64,000 bases of DNA. Source: Pseudomonas sp. SJZ074. Lineage in GTDB: Bacteria; Pseudomonadota; Gammaproteobacteria; Pseudomonadales; Pseudomonadaceae. The stretch is from NCBI RefSeq assembly GCF_007828215.1, contig NZ_VIUE01000001.1, positions 460,528 to 524,527 of the forward strand, read 5' to 3'. A program made the position numbers and the translations under genes. The notes beneath the pieces are model-generated. The model made no database searches. It had not been told where the DNA came from and saw only the letters and a list, made by a program, of their open reading frames with translations. Below, in pieces: positions 29,311 to 38,499 of the stretch (position 1 is its first letter; every line of letters begins with the position of its first letter).

Positions 29311-30162
29311 ATGACCGTTGCACGCCTGACCCTGCCCTCTCCGGCCAAGCTCAACCTGATGCTGCACATCCTGGGTCGTCGTCCGGACGGCTACCACGAG
29401 CTGCAGACGATTTTCCAGTTCCTGGACTACGGCGATGAAATCACCTTCGCAGTACGCGAGGACGGTGCCATTCGCCTGCACACCGAGTTCGAAGGCGTTC
29501 CCCACGACAGCAACCTGATCGTCAAGGCCGCAAAAAAACTCCAGGAACAATCCGGCTGTTCGCTGGGCATCGACATCTGGATCGAAAAAATCCTGCCCAT
29601 GGGCGGCGGTATCGGTGGCGGCAGCTCGAATGCGGCGACGACTTTGCTCGGGCTCAACCACCTCTGGCAACTGGACTGGGACGCGGATCGGCTGGCAGCG
29701 CTTGGCCTGGAACTGGGGGCAGATGTCCCGGTTTTCGTGCGTGGGCACGCCGCTTTTGCCGAAGGTGTCGGGGAAAAACTCACGCTGGTAGAGCCCGAAG
29801 AACCCTGGTACCTGGTACTGGTGCCGCAAGTCTCTGTAAGTACAGCAGAAATTTTTTCAGATCCACTGTTGACACGTAACTCTGCGCCCATTAAAGTGCG
29901 CCCCGTTCCCAAGGGAAACAGTCGAAATGACTGCTTACCGGTGGTAGCAAGGCGTTATCCAGATGTTCGTAACGCATTGAATTTGTTAGGTAAATTTACC
30001 GAAGCAAAACTCACCGGAACTGGAAGTTGTGTGTTTGGGGGCTTCCCAAGCAAAGCTGAAGCTGATAAAGTCTCGGCCCTTCTGACAGAGACCCTTACAG
30101 GGTTTGTAGCGAAAGGAAGCAACGTTTCGATGTTGCATCGCAAGCTGCAAAGTCTGCTCTAA
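29311..30162 (+). CDS. ispE: 4-diphosphocytidyl-2-C-methyl-D-erythritol kinase
   Basis: A 283-residue GHMP kinase of the MEP isoprenoid pathway. [22 protein letters not shown] is near the N-terminus, the ATP motif [14 protein letters not shown] near 96-109, and the C-terminal [14 protein letters not shown] near 230-243. It begins 1 base after lolB. The last third (from about 29820) uses codons unlike the rest (TTA, GTA, ACA, AGG, AAT), and holds a near-consensus promoter; the protein itself is intact. Confidence 0.96.
   Translation: MTVARLTLPSPAKLNLMLHILGRRPDGYHELQTIFQFLDYGDEITFAVREDGAIRLHTEFEGVPHDSNLIVKAAKKLQEQSGCSLGIDIWIEKILPMGGGIGGGSSNAATTLLGLNHLWQLDWDADRLAALGLELGADVPVFVRGHAAFAEGVGEKLTLVEPEEPWYLVLVPQVSVSTAEIFSDPLLTRNSAPIKVRPVPKGNSRNDCLPVVARRYPDVRNALNLLGKFTEAKLTGTGSCVFGGFPSKAEADKVSALLTETLTGFVAKGSNVSMLHRKLQSLL
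29869..29897 (+). promoter_or_regulatory. Predicted sigma-70 promoter inside ispE for tRNA-Gln and prs
   Basis: A perfect -35 TTGACA (29869-29874) and -10 TAAAGT (29892-29897) are 17 bases apart. They lie in a locally A/T-shifted part of ispE, about 300 bases before the tRNA-Gln gene and 425 before prs. Strength is inferred from consensus match only. Confidence 0.65.
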
Positions 30163-30199
30163 AAGGAATCGAGTGCTGGGCACTCGCAGCAACAGATAC

Positions 30200-30274
30200 A
30201 GGGGCGTCGCCAAGCGGTAAGGCAGCAGGTTTTGATCCTGCCATGCGTTGGTTCGAATCCAGCCGCCCCTGCCA
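30200..30274 (+). tRNA. tRNA-Gln (UUG)
   Basis: A 75-base cloverleaf with acceptor stem AGGGGCG/CGCCCCT, T-arm GTTCGAATCC and encoded CCA end. The anticodon loop TTTTGAT reads TTG, giving glutamine. It is sandwiched between ispE and prs on the same strand, as in other pseudomonads. Confidence 0.97.
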
Positions 30275-30321
30275 TTTTCCTATACTCATCCAGGTATACC
30301 CTCAGCCTTCAGGTACTGCGC

Positions 30322-31263
30322 GTGTCCAAGATGATGGTCTTTACGGGGAACGCTAACCCCGATCTGGCTCGGCGTGTCGTACGTCAGCTGCATATCCCTC
30401 TCGGTGACATTTCTGTCGGTAAGTTCTCCGACGGTGAAATCACTGCCGAGATCAATGAAAACGTTCGCGGTAAAGACGTCTTCATTATTCAGCCGACTTG
30501 CGCTCCGACCAACGATAACCTGATGGAACTCGTCGTGATGGCTGATGCCTTCCGTCGCTCCTCGGCTACTCGTATCACTGCTGTTATTCCCTATTTTGGT
30601 TATGCCCGCCAGGATCGCCGTCCGCGTTCCGCGCGTGTAGCAATCAGCGCGAAAGTCGTGGCTGACATGCTCACCGTCGTCGGCATCGATCGTGTACTCA
30701 CGGTTGACCTGCATGCTGACCAGATCCAGGGCTTCTTCGATATTCCCGTGGATAACATCTACGGCTCCCCAGTTCTGGTGGATGACATCGAAGATCAGCG
30801 CTTCGAGAACCTGATGATCGTGTCCCCGGACATTGGTGGCGTCGTGCGTGCACGGGCAGTGGCCAAATCCCTGGGCGTGGATCTGGGGATCATCGACAAA
30901 CGCCGTGAGAAAGCCAATCACTCCGAAGTGATGCATATCATCGGTGACGTCGAAGGGCGTACCTGTATCCTGGTCGACGACATGGTCGATACCGCCGGCA
31001 CCCTGTGCCACGCGGCCAAGGCCCTGAAAGAGCATGGCGCTGCCAAGGTCTTTGCCTACTGCACACACCCTGTGCTGTCGGGTCGGGCAATCGAGAACAT
31101 TGAAAATTCCGTGCTGGACGAGCTGGTGGTGACCAACACCATCCCGCTGTCCGCCGCCGCACAAGCCTGTGTACGTATCCGTCAACTGGATATCGCACCG
31201 GTGGTTGCCGAAGCGGTTCGCCGCATCAGCAATGAAGAATCGATCAGCGCGATGTTCCGCTAA
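30322..31263 (+). CDS. prs: Ribose-phosphate pyrophosphokinase
   Basis: A 313-residue PRPP synthase, providing PRPP for nucleotides, His and Trp and for hpt and upp in this window. The start is a GTG giving [16 protein letters not shown]; the length then equals the family norm. The PRPP-binding [14 protein letters not shown] loop lies near 213-226, the catalytic GKFSDGEI near 32-39, and [11 protein letters not shown] near 96-106. An AGG site precedes the GTG. A strong terminator follows. Confidence 0.96.
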   Translation: MSKMMVFTGNANPDLARRVVRQLHIPLGDISVGKFSDGEITAEINENVRGKDVFIIQPTCAPTNDNLMELVVMADAFRRSSATRITAVIPYFGYARQDRRPRSARVAISAKVVADMLTVVGIDRVLTVDLHADQIQGFFDIPVDNIYGSPVLVDDIEDQRFENLMIVSPDIGGVVRARAVAKSLGVDLGIIDKRREKANHSEVMHIIGDVEGRTCILVDDMVDTAGTLCHAAKALKEHGAAKVFAYCTHPVLSGRAIENIENSVLDELVVTNTIPLSAAAQACVRIRQLDIAPVVAEAVRRISNEESISAMFR

Positions 31264-31301
31264 GGGCCCTGCCCTTACATGACATCCCGTTGACGAAAAG
31301 C

Positions 31302-31339
31302 GCCCCGCCCCAACACTCATGTTGGGGCGGGGCTTTTTT
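31302..31339 (+). terminator. Intrinsic terminator after prs
   Basis: A 13-base perfect stem GCCCCGCCCCAAC/GTTGGGGCGGGGC with a six-base loop is followed by six T residues. It separates prs from rplY. Confidence 0.96.
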
Positions 31340-31400
31340 GCCCATCCGCTTTGACGTCGGTCGCAGACGTCATCCGGAATGGCTATTTTGGAGATACAAA

Positions 31401-32003
31401 ATGACTGATTTCATCCTGAACGCCCAAGCGCGTACCGACCTGGGGAAAGGTGCGAGCCGCCGCCTGCGTCGTCTCGCCAACCAGGTTCCTGCCGTTGTAT
31501 ACGGTGGTGACAAGGCCCCTGAGTCCATCACCATGCTGGCCAAGGAAGTGGCCAAGCTGTTCGAAGACGAGGCTGCTTTCAGCCACGTGATCGAGCTGAA
31601 CGTCGATGGCAAGAAGCAGAACGTCATCGTTAAAGCGATGCAGCGTCACCCGGCCAAGCAGTTCATCATGCACGCAGACTTCATTCGCGTCGTGGCTGGC
31701 CAGAAACTGACCGCTACCGTTCCAGTGCACTTCATCAACGAAGCTGCCCCGGTCAAGAAAGGCGGCGAAATCTCGCACGTGACTTCCGAGCTGGAAGTAT
31801 CCTGCCTGCCGAAAGACCTGCCTGAATTCATCGAAGTCGACCTGGCTGACGCCGAAATCGGCACGATCATTCACCTGTCTGACCTCAAGGCCCCTAAAGG
31901 CGTTGAGTTCGTTGCCCTGGCACACGGTGATGACAAGGCTGTTGCCAACGTCCACGCTCCACGTGTTGCTCCAGAAGCTACCGTAGAAGGCGCTGCAGAG
32001 TAA
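31401..32003 (+). CDS. rplY: 50S ribosomal protein L25 (general stress form, Ctc-like)
   Basis: A 200-residue L25 with the short N-terminal 5S rRNA-binding domain (about 1-95) extended by a C-terminal beta domain (about 96-185), the Ctc form; E. coli L25 has only the first part. N-terminal [19 protein letters not shown] is typical. GGAG is 8 bases before the ATG. The strong terminator upstream implies its own promoter. Confidence 0.95.
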   Translation: MTDFILNAQARTDLGKGASRRLRRLANQVPAVVYGGDKAPESITMLAKEVAKLFEDEAAFSHVIELNVDGKKQNVIVKAMQRHPAKQFIMHADFIRVVAGQKLTATVPVHFINEAAPVKKGGEISHVTSELEVSCLPKDLPEFIEVDLADAEIGTIIHLSDLKAPKGVEFVALAHGDDKAVANVHAPRVAPEATVEGAAE

Positions 32004-32164
32004 TTTCACTCTGTTGCCGGAGTGACCGGAAAACATCGCGGACTGGAACGTAGCGAGACAGCGGGCGGGAACGCGAAGTTTACTTAACGGTAGATCCGCA
32101 TTGTTCGTCCACTGTCGCTACGTCTGATCGCGACGTTATCCACACTCCAGGAAGGGCCCCTATC

Positions 32165-32749
32165 GTGACTGCCATCAAACTGATCGTTGGCCTGGGAAAT
32201 CCAGGCACCGAATACGAACAGACCCGGCATAACGCAGGGGCCCTTTTTGTTGAGCGCATCGCGCACGCGCAAGGCGTCAGCCTGGCGGCCGATCGCAAAT
32301 ATTTCGGCCTGACCGGACGCTTCTCGCATCAAGGTCAGGATGTTCGCCTGTTGATCCCCACCACCTACATGAACCGCAGCGGCCAGGCCGTGGCGGCATT
32401 GGCCGGTTTCTTCCGCATCAAGCCTGAAGAAATCCTGGTGGCCCACGACGAACTCGACCTGCCTCCGGGCGTTGCCAAGCTCAAGCAGGGCGGCGGCCAT
32501 GGCGGTCACAACGGGCTGCGCGACATCATCGCGCAGTTGGGTAATCAGAATACCTTTCACCGCCTGCGGCTTGGCATCGGCCACCCGGGCGTAGCCAGCA
32601 TGGTTTCAAATTTTGTCCTGGGTCGCGCGCCTCGCGCCGAACAGGAAAAACTCGATGCCAGCATCGACTTTGCCCTCGGCGTGCTGCCGGATATCCTCGC
32701 CGGTGAATGGAACCGCGCGATGAAAAACCTGCACAGCCAGAAGGCCTGA
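32165..32749 (+). CDS. pth: Peptidyl-tRNA hydrolase
   Basis: A 194-residue enzyme that frees tRNA from dropped-off peptidyl-tRNA. Core: [19 protein letters not shown] (about 7-25, with catalytic His), [12 protein letters not shown] (near 62), [11 protein letters not shown] (near 92) and [13 protein letters not shown] (near 107-119). The GTG start follows GGAAGGG. It lies 161 bases after rplY and 21 before ychF. Confidence 0.96.
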   Translation: MTAIKLIVGLGNPGTEYEQTRHNAGALFVERIAHAQGVSLAADRKYFGLTGRFSHQGQDVRLLIPTTYMNRSGQAVAALAGFFRIKPEEILVAHDELDLPPGVAKLKQGGGHGGHNGLRDIIAQLGNQNTFHRLRLGIGHPGVASMVSNFVLGRAPRAEQEKLDASIDFALGVLPDILAGEWNRAMKNLHSQKA

Positions 32750-32770
32750 CTCTTACCGAGGGGAAACACC

Positions 32771-33871
32771 ATGGGATTCAATTGCGGCATCGTCGGCCTG
32801 CCTAACGTCGGCAAGTCCACCCTGTTCAACGCCCTGACCAAATCCGGTATCGCGGCCGAGAACTTCCCCTTCTGCACCATCGAGCCGAACAGCGGTATCG
32901 TACCGATGCCGGATTCGCGCCTGGACGCACTGGCGGCCATCGTCAACCCCAAGCGCATCCTGCCGACCACCATGGAGTTCGTCGACATCGCAGGCCTCGT
33001 TGCCGGCGCCTCGAAAGGCGAAGGCCTGGGCAACAAGTTCCTGGCCAACATCCGTGAAACCGACGCCATCGCCCACGTGGTGCGCTGCTTTGAAGACGAG
33101 AACGTGATTCACGTCTCCAACAGCGTCGACCCGAAGCGTGACATCGAGATCATCGACCTGGAACTGATCTTCGCCGACCTCGACAGCTGCGAAAAGCAAC
33201 TGCAGAAAGTCACCCGCAACGCCAAGGGTGGCGACAAGGACGCAGTGGTCCAGAAAGGCCTGCTGGAGCAATTGATCGCCCACTTCACCGAAGGCAAGCC
33301 CGCGCGCAGCCTGATGAAGAACATGAGCACCGAAGAGAAACTGGTGATCAAGGGCTTCCACCTGCTGACCACCAAGCCGGTCATGTATATCGCCAACGTC
33401 GCTGAAGACGGTTTCGAAAACAACCCGCATCTGGACGTGGTCAAGGCCATCGCCGAAGAAGAAGGCGCCATGGTCGTTCCGGTCTGCAACAAGATCGAAG
33501 CGGAAATCGCCGAGCTGGACGACGGTGAAGAGAAAGACATGTTCCTCGAGGCCCTGGGCCTGGAAGAGCCTGGCCTGAACCGCGTGATCCGCGCCGGCTA
33601 TGAAATGCTGCACCTGCAGACCTACTTCACCGCCGGTGTCGAGGAAGTCCGCGCCTGGACCGTGCGCGTCGGCGCCACCGCCCCGCAAGCCGCCGGCGTG
33701 ATCCACACCGACTTCGAAAAAGGCTTCATTCGTGCCGAGGTGATCGCCTACAACGACTTCATCCAGTACAAGGGTGAAGCCGGTGCCAAGGAAGCCGGTA
33801 AATGGCGTCTGGAAGGCAAGGAATACGTCGTCAAGGACGGCGACGTGATGCACTTCCGCTTTAACGTCTGA
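32771..33871 (+). CDS. ychF: Redox-regulated ATPase YchF (Obg-like)
   Basis: A 366-residue Obg-family P-loop protein. The motif [17 protein letters not shown] (about 8-24) is the P-loop, [18 protein letters not shown] near 67-84 is switch II, and the NKIE-equivalent (PVCNKIEAE) is near 237. The C-terminal TGS-like domain ends [25 protein letters not shown]. ychF follows pth in many gamma-proteobacteria. Confidence 0.96.
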   Translation: MGFNCGIVGLPNVGKSTLFNALTKSGIAAENFPFCTIEPNSGIVPMPDSRLDALAAIVNPKRILPTTMEFVDIAGLVAGASKGEGLGNKFLANIRETDAIAHVVRCFEDENVIHVSNSVDPKRDIEIIDLELIFADLDSCEKQLQKVTRNAKGGDKDAVVQKGLLEQLIAHFTEGKPARSLMKNMSTEEKLVIKGFHLLTTKPVMYIANVAEDGFENNPHLDVVKAIAEEEGAMVVPVCNKIEAEIAELDDGEEKDMFLEALGLEEPGLNRVIRAGYEMLHLQTYFTAGVEEVRAWTVRVGATAPQAAGVIHTDFEKGFIRAEVIAYNDFIQYKGEAGAKEAGKWRLEGKEYVVKDGDVMHFRFNV

Positions 33872-33880
33872 CGGTTTGTC

Positions 33881-33905
33881 GCGTGGCAGCTCACCACTGC
33901 CACGC
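33881..33905 (+). terminator. Possible terminator hairpin after ychF
   Basis: GCGTGGCAG/CTGCCACGC, a 9-base perfect stem with a seven-base loop, 10 bases after the ychF stop. There is no T-tract, so termination would be weak or Rho-linked. Confidence 0.5.
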
Positions 33906-33987
33906 ATCCTCCCCCACGGACATCGTCAAGGTTTTCCAGCCAGTCTCGCCAAGTCCAATCTGCATCAATGCTGCCTGACTCACCGCA

Positions 33988-34012
33988 ATCGCGAGCAGGC
34001 TCGCTCCCACAG
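33988..34012. repeat. Single REP element
   Basis: One copy of the ATCGCGAGCAGGCTCGCTCCCACAG REP sequence, in the gap between convergent ychF and the hypothetical gene at 34028. Confidence 0.75.
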
Positions 34013-34027
34013 GTTCTTCATAACTGG

Positions 34028-34612
34028 CTAAAACAGATAGCCAATATAGACCGCCGCCCCACCACCGGCCTGCACGCCAGCGTTCATGCCCGCCATGACC
34101 AGGGCTCCCTTCGCCGACTGCACCAATTGCCGGTTGACGATGCTGGCAGCCATCATGGTCGCAGGGCTGGCGCTCAGCGCCACCGACAACGCCAGCAATT
34201 TGGGATCAAGCCCGAACAGCAACGCCGTGGCCGAACCGCCAACCACCAGGCCCGCCCCCACTTCCGTATACATGCACGGTCCAGTGATGTCGTCGCTGGT
34301 CAGGTCACGCTCGACCAGAGCATCGCTGACAAAGACCTTGCCGGTACTCGGGAACGCCTCCGCCGCCGCGGCCCCGCCCACGCTCTTGCCTTTGATCTGG
34401 ATATTGACCTTGCCGAAACGCGGCAGCCGCGCGCCAAATCCGGCCCCCACCCCGACGCCGCCGTAACGGTAGCTGACGTCCTCGCCCTGGGGCGAACGCA
34501 GGATGATCGAACCGCCACTGCCCGCTACCATCACCACGGTCAGGCCGCCGCCACTGGCGGTCTGGTACTGCCAGCGACTTTCGTTGACCGGGATCGGGAT
34601 GTTGTAACTCAT
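34028..34612 (-). CDS. Gly/Ala-rich protein of unknown function, paired with DUF3592
   Basis: A 194-residue protein with no signal peptide. The N-terminal half is beta-rich (GSIILRSPQGEDVSYRYGG), followed by a Gly-rich GVGVGAGFGARLP stretch and a C-terminal hydrophobic, Ala/Gly-rich half (about 110-194) that could insert in a membrane as two or three weak helices. The AAGGATTC site precedes the ATG. It is separated from the upstream DUF3592 gene by 2 bases, so the two are one unit. No family is recognised. Confidence 0.6.
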   Translation of the reverse strand: MSYNIPIPVNESRWQYQTASGGGLTVVMVAGSGGSIILRSPQGEDVSYRYGGVGVGAGFGARLPRFGKVNIQIKGKSVGGAAAAEAFPSTGKVFVSDALVERDLTSDDITGPCMYTEVGAGLVVGGSATALLFGLDPKLLALSVALSASPATMMAASIVNRQLVQSAKGALVMAGMNAGVQAGGGAAVYIGYLF

Positions 34613-34614
34613 GA

Positions 34615-35058
34615 TCAGAATCCTTTATGTGAATGAGCCGCACCGCGACCACGCTGACGGATGATTCCCAGCAAACCGACAATGGCGAACACCAGGCCGA
34701 TGCAACCCAATACACCCGGGGTGCCCCACAGTGCGGCCGGGTCATCGACGATGGCGCTGCCAGCCGGCTTTTCGGGCAGGTAATGCACCCGCACCGACTG
34801 ATCCTGTCGATAGCCGAAGATAAAACCGCCCTGGGGGTAGGAAATCTTTTCACCACTGCCGGTGGTAAAGGCAATCTCGGGATGCGAGCCACCGGCATTC
34901 AAGCGGCTGACGACGCCATCGGCGGTCTGTGCATGAGCGAGGAATTCGCGTCGATCAAGTGTGAGATGAACGGCAATGCTCAACAGGCCGATACCGATCA
35001 GGGCAAACAGCAGCCCCCGCAATATCTTCCCGATGGATGACGAAGTGTCGTTAGCCAT
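34615..35058 (-). CDS. DUF3592 membrane protein
   Basis: A 147-residue protein with a transmembrane helix at about 11-29, a beta-rich extracytoplasmic domain (about 40-105; AQTADGVVSRLNAGGSH and SVRVHYLPEKPAGSAIVDD match DUF3592), and a second helix near 113-135 ending in a basic tail. Function is unknown. It is first of the pair with the 34028 gene. Confidence 0.78.
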   Translation of the reverse strand: MANDTSSSIGKILRGLLFALIGIGLLSIAVHLTLDRREFLAHAQTADGVVSRLNAGGSHPEIAFTTGSGEKISYPQGGFIFGYRQDQSVRVHYLPEKPAGSAIVDDPAALWGTPGVLGCIGLVFAIVGLLGIIRQRGRGAAHSHKGF

Positions 35059-35125
35059 GAAGGGTCTCAGTATTCGTCCATGAAAGAGGGAGGTCAGGAT
35101 AGCAAGAAGCTTTCTCCGAGTCCGC

Positions 35126-35734
35126 TCATTTGCTGGCGGAGGCCATCAGTACACCAAAACAGAAAAAAGTGATACCCGACAACCTGCCGACGATCCCTGC
35201 CCCCCTGTTCGTGGAGAGCCAGCCTCTTGCACGGTTGGCCATGAATGCATACCCGGTATGAACCAGTACGACAAGCAAGCTGTAGGAAGACACCAGCAGG
35301 AAAAACTGACTGTAGTAGTTATCTCCCGGCTTGATGAACTGCGGGAATACCGCGAGAAAGAAGAAGCCCGCCTTGGGATTCAGGAGTTGGATCGACAGGG
35401 CTTCGACGAATCGGTGCCACGGATGCAGCGACGTGATGTCGAGTTCTGGAATGAAACGCCTCGTACGCCACATCTTGATCCCAAGGTATAGCAAGTACAG
35501 CGCGCCGACATATTTGAGAACGATGAACGCAGTGGCTGACGCGGCGAGGATCAGCCCGACACTGGTAGCGGAAATACCCGCCACGACAAACGCCCCCAAC
35601 GCGATACCGAAGATGCCGGGAAACGAACCGGTCCAGCCATGGCGCAAGGCATTGGAAATCGTCAGCACCACCCCGGGGCCAGGGCTGAGCACGGTCAGGG
35701 TAGCCAACATCAGAAACAATCCATAATTAACCAT
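35126..35734 (-). CDS. LysE/RhtB-family amino-acid exporter
   Basis: A 202-residue inner-membrane exporter with six hydrophobic helices. The conserved LSPGPGVVLTISNALRHG motif lies near 17-34 and the NPKAGFFFLAVFPQF motif near 118-132, as in RhtB/LysE. The substrate is unknown. GGAG is 7 bases before the ATG at 35734; an ATG six codons earlier has no such site. It is divergent from the LysR gene, which likely regulates it. Confidence 0.88.
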   Translation of the reverse strand: MVNYGLFLMLATLTVLSPGPGVVLTISNALRHGWTGSFPGIFGIALGAFVVAGISATSVGLILAASATAFIVLKYVGALYLLYLGIKMWRTRRFIPELDITSLHPWHRFVEALSIQLLNPKAGFFFLAVFPQFIKPGDNYYSQFFLLVSSYSLLVVLVHTGYAFMANRARGWLSTNRGAGIVGRLSGITFFCFGVLMASASK

Positions 35735-35829
35735 GAAATAACTCCAGAGCATGTGGTGCCCAGAGTGGTATGAAGGGGCATCGCTGACAAACGCTTTAAT
35801 TACACCCCTGATGTGCCTAAATTAGACAC

Positions 35830-36795
35830 ATGATTGCCAACCTCCCGCCCTTGAACGCCGTGCGTGCCTTCGCCACTGCCGCTCGCCACCAGAGTTTCAG
35901 CCGTGCGGCCGAAGAACTGCATGTCAGCCACAGCGCTGTCAGCCGTCATATCAAGCTGCTCGAAGAACATCTGGGGGTGCTGCTTTTCGAACGTCGTACC
36001 CGTCAATCCGTGCTCACACCGGCCGGCCAGACGTTTTACGAGCAGGTCAGCATGGCCCTTGCACAGATTGCCAACGCCGCGACCGCACTGACCCGCAGCG
36101 CTTCGCGGCGCAAAGTGACGATCAATGTGCGCCCATCCTTCGCAGTACGCTGGCTGATCCCGCGATTACCGGACTTCATGGCGCAGTACCCGGATATCCA
36201 CCCTGAAGTGGTCACCAGCACCCGGCCACCGGATCTGTCGCGCGAAGCATTCGACGTCGTGATTCGCCGCGGACAGTCCGGATGGTCAGCCAACGTTCAC
36301 CCCCACGCGTTGCTGGAAGATCACCTGATACTGGTCACCGCCCCGCGCCTGTTGCAAAGCCAGCCGCTGGACAGTCCCAACGATCTGCTCCAGCACACGC
36401 TGCTGACCGCAAGGACTCGCAGCAGTGATTGGCCGGACTGGGCCAGACAGACGGGCCTCGCGCAGTTGCGAACTCGACCGACCCTGCCATTCGACCACAT
36501 GCACTTGGTGTTGCAGGCCGCCGTCGATGGCCTGGGTGTGGCGCTGTGTCCGGTTTCATTGCTAGGCAGGGACTTATCCACAGGGCGGCTGACCAGCCAG
36601 TTCCCCTCCTTGCAGCTGCCGCTGATCCGTTATTACTACGGCGTCTCCCCGGACGCAGCGGCTGAAACCCAGGTGTTTATCGACTGGACGCGGTCTCATA
36701 TCCGTCAGGACGCAACAACACCCTCGTCACCCGACGCTCCTGGACCTCTACAACCCGCAGGCTCCACGCCTGCCAATGAAGCTCATCGCCAATGA
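35830..36795 (+). CDS. LysR-family regulator (GcvA-like), 3' end overlapping the convergent gene
   Basis: A 321-residue regulator. HTH at about 7-65 ([36 protein letters not shown]), then the type-2 periplasmic-binding-like effector domain from about 90. The GcvA-like start [15 protein letters not shown] is clear. It is longer than usual: residues after about 296 ([14 protein letters not shown]...) are low-complexity and lie antisense to the TerC gene. It is divergent from the LysE exporter, suggesting exporter control. Confidence 0.85.
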   Translation: MIANLPPLNAVRAFATAARHQSFSRAAEELHVSHSAVSRHIKLLEEHLGVLLFERRTRQSVLTPAGQTFYEQVSMALAQIANAATALTRSASRRKVTINVRPSFAVRWLIPRLPDFMAQYPDIHPEVVTSTRPPDLSREAFDVVIRRGQSGWSANVHPHALLEDHLILVTAPRLLQSQPLDSPNDLLQHTLLTARTRSSDWPDWARQTGLAQLRTRPTLPFDHMHLVLQAAVDGLGVALCPVSLLGRDLSTGRLTSQFPSLQLPLIRYYYGVSPDAAAETQVFIDWTRSHIRQDATTPSSPDAPGPLQPAGSTPANEAHRQ

Positions 36796-38248
36796 CCGGC
36801 AAGCGATCCAGCAAGCTCATGACCAAACCCGCGAGTGTCTGGTAGTCATCGGTGGCCTGCGCCTGGAAGCCCGTCTGCTCGCGGATCTGACTGAGGTTCA
36901 GTGCACCACTGATGAGAAAGCCGCCCTCCTGGGCCAGGATATTCGGGCCTTCGATTTCACTGGCATCGGGCAACTCACCGGCGATGGATTCGAGGATGTC
37001 GGTCATGGTGAGCAGCCCCACGAAATCACCGAACTCGTTCACCACAAAAGCGATGTGCGTCGACTCCTTACGCATTTGTTCCAGCGCGTTGAGAATCGTG
37101 AAACTGTCCAGCAAATTGACTGCCTTGCGGGCCATGGCTCCCAGATCTGGCTCGTGCCCCGCCAACAGTTCCTTGAGCAGTTCCTTCTTGTGGACGAAAC
37201 CCAACGGCTCATCGACCTGACCATCACGAATCAACGGCAACCTGGAGTAAGACGAGTGCATCAGCTTCGTGCGGATCACGTCTGGGGTGTCGGCCAGGTC
37301 GAGGTGATCGATTTCCGCGCGGGGAGTCATGACCCCGCGTATCGGACGTTCCGCCAACTGAAGCACACCGCTGATCATGACCCGTTCGCGGCGGTCGAAC
37401 GCCGGTTCGACCTCATCGCTTGCGAGCATGTCGGCGATCTCTTCACCGACCTCGTCGGCGTCCAACGAATGGCCACCCAACAAACGCATCACTGCATGGG
37501 CGGTACGTTGGCGCATGGGGCGGCGGCCCTGCAGGCTCTTCTTGCGGCGTGAACGAGCCAGCTGGTTGAACAGTTCGATCAGGATCGAGAAGCCTATCGC
37601 GGCGTAGAGGTAACCTTTCGGAATGTGGAAACCCAGGCCCTCCGCGGTAAGGCTGAAACCGATCATCATCAGGAAGCCCAGGCAGAGCATGATGACAGTG
37701 GGGTGCCCGTTGACGAATCTGGTCAGCGGCTTGCTCGCGATGATCATCAGGCCGATGGAGAAAATCACCGCAATCATCATGACCGACAAGTGTTCCACCA
37801 TACCCACGGCGGTGATCACGGCATCCAGCGAAAACACCGCGTCCAGCACCACGATCTGCGCAACGATTGGCCAGAACATCGCGTAGGCCGCGCGCCCCGT
37901 GCGCTGGGCCACATGCCCTTCGAGTCGCTCATGCAGCTCCATGGTTGCCTTGAACAACAGAAACACGCCCCCGAACAACATGATCAAGTCTCGCCCCGAG
38001 AACATCTTGTCGAAGACCTCGAACAACGGCTCGGTCAGGGTCACCATCCAGGAAATGCTCGCCAGCAAACCAAGACGCATCAGCAGCGCCAGGGACAGCC
38101 CGATGATGCGGGCACGGTCCCGCTGCTCTGGAGGAAGCTTGTCGGCCAGGATGGCGATGAAAACAAGGTTGTCGATGCCGAGCACCAGCTCCAGCACGAT
38201 CAGCGTCAGGAGGCCAAGCCAGGCCGTGGGGTCAACGATCCATTCCAT
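36677..38248 (-). CDS. TerC-family membrane protein with CBS pair and CorC/HlyC domain
   Basis: A 523-residue three-part protein. TerC domain with about seven helices (1-235; conserved acidic motifs ELVLGIDN near 22-29 and [10 protein letters not shown] near 135-144), a CBS pair (about 300-420; [41 protein letters not shown]) and a C-terminal CorC/HlyC transporter-associated domain. This is the YoaE/YegH architecture; related proteins act in metal-ion resistance or export. The ATG at 38248 gives the natural TerC start. Its 3' end overlaps the convergent LysR by 119 bases. Confidence 0.88.
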   Translation of the reverse strand: MEWIVDPTAWLGLLTLIVLELVLGIDNLVFIAILADKLPPEQRDRARIIGLSLALLMRLGLLASISWMVTLTEPLFEVFDKMFSGRDLIMLFGGVFLLFKATMELHERLEGHVAQRTGRAAYAMFWPIVAQIVVLDAVFSLDAVITAVGMVEHLSVMMIAVIFSIGLMIIASKPLTRFVNGHPTVIMLCLGFLMMIGFSLTAEGLGFHIPKGYLYAAIGFSILIELFNQLARSRRKKSLQGRRPMRQRTAHAVMRLLGGHSLDADEVGEEIADMLASDEVEPAFDRRERVMISGVLQLAERPIRGVMTPRAEIDHLDLADTPDVIRTKLMHSSYSRLPLIRDGQVDEPLGFVHKKELLKELLAGHEPDLGAMARKAVNLLDSFTILNALEQMRKESTHIAFVVNEFGDFVGLLTMTDILESIAGELPDASEIEGPNILAQEGGFLISGALNLSQIREQTGFQAQATDDYQTLAGLVMSLLDRLPVIGDELHWQAWSLRVVEVQERRVTRVLLRPDGYETASSR

Positions 38249-38425
38249 GGTGTTATTCACCCCCTCGGAAAGAGATCGTCAGATGGATGCAACGAATGGG
38301 AGGAGAAAAGCGACTGGGGGGCTCCATGGGGGTGTTCATATCGACCTGAAAGTAATTTGGGATAAAAATCCTACAGAGTTTCAGGACGCTTCATGCAAGA
38401 CGAATCATTACAGGATCTGACAAGC

Positions 38426-38452
38426 GCCCTGCATCCATCACCGATGCAGGGC
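38426..38452. terminator. Possible terminator hairpin downstream of the 38500 chemoreceptor
   Basis: GCCCTGCATC/GATGCAGGGC with a seven-base loop lies between the chemoreceptor stop and the TerC start. On the minus strand the tail is GCTTGTC, not a T-run, so function as a terminator is uncertain. Confidence 0.45.
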
Positions 38453-38499
38453 TTCTTGTGCTGATTTGACATGCTTGGCTGTACCCACGGGAACGGATA

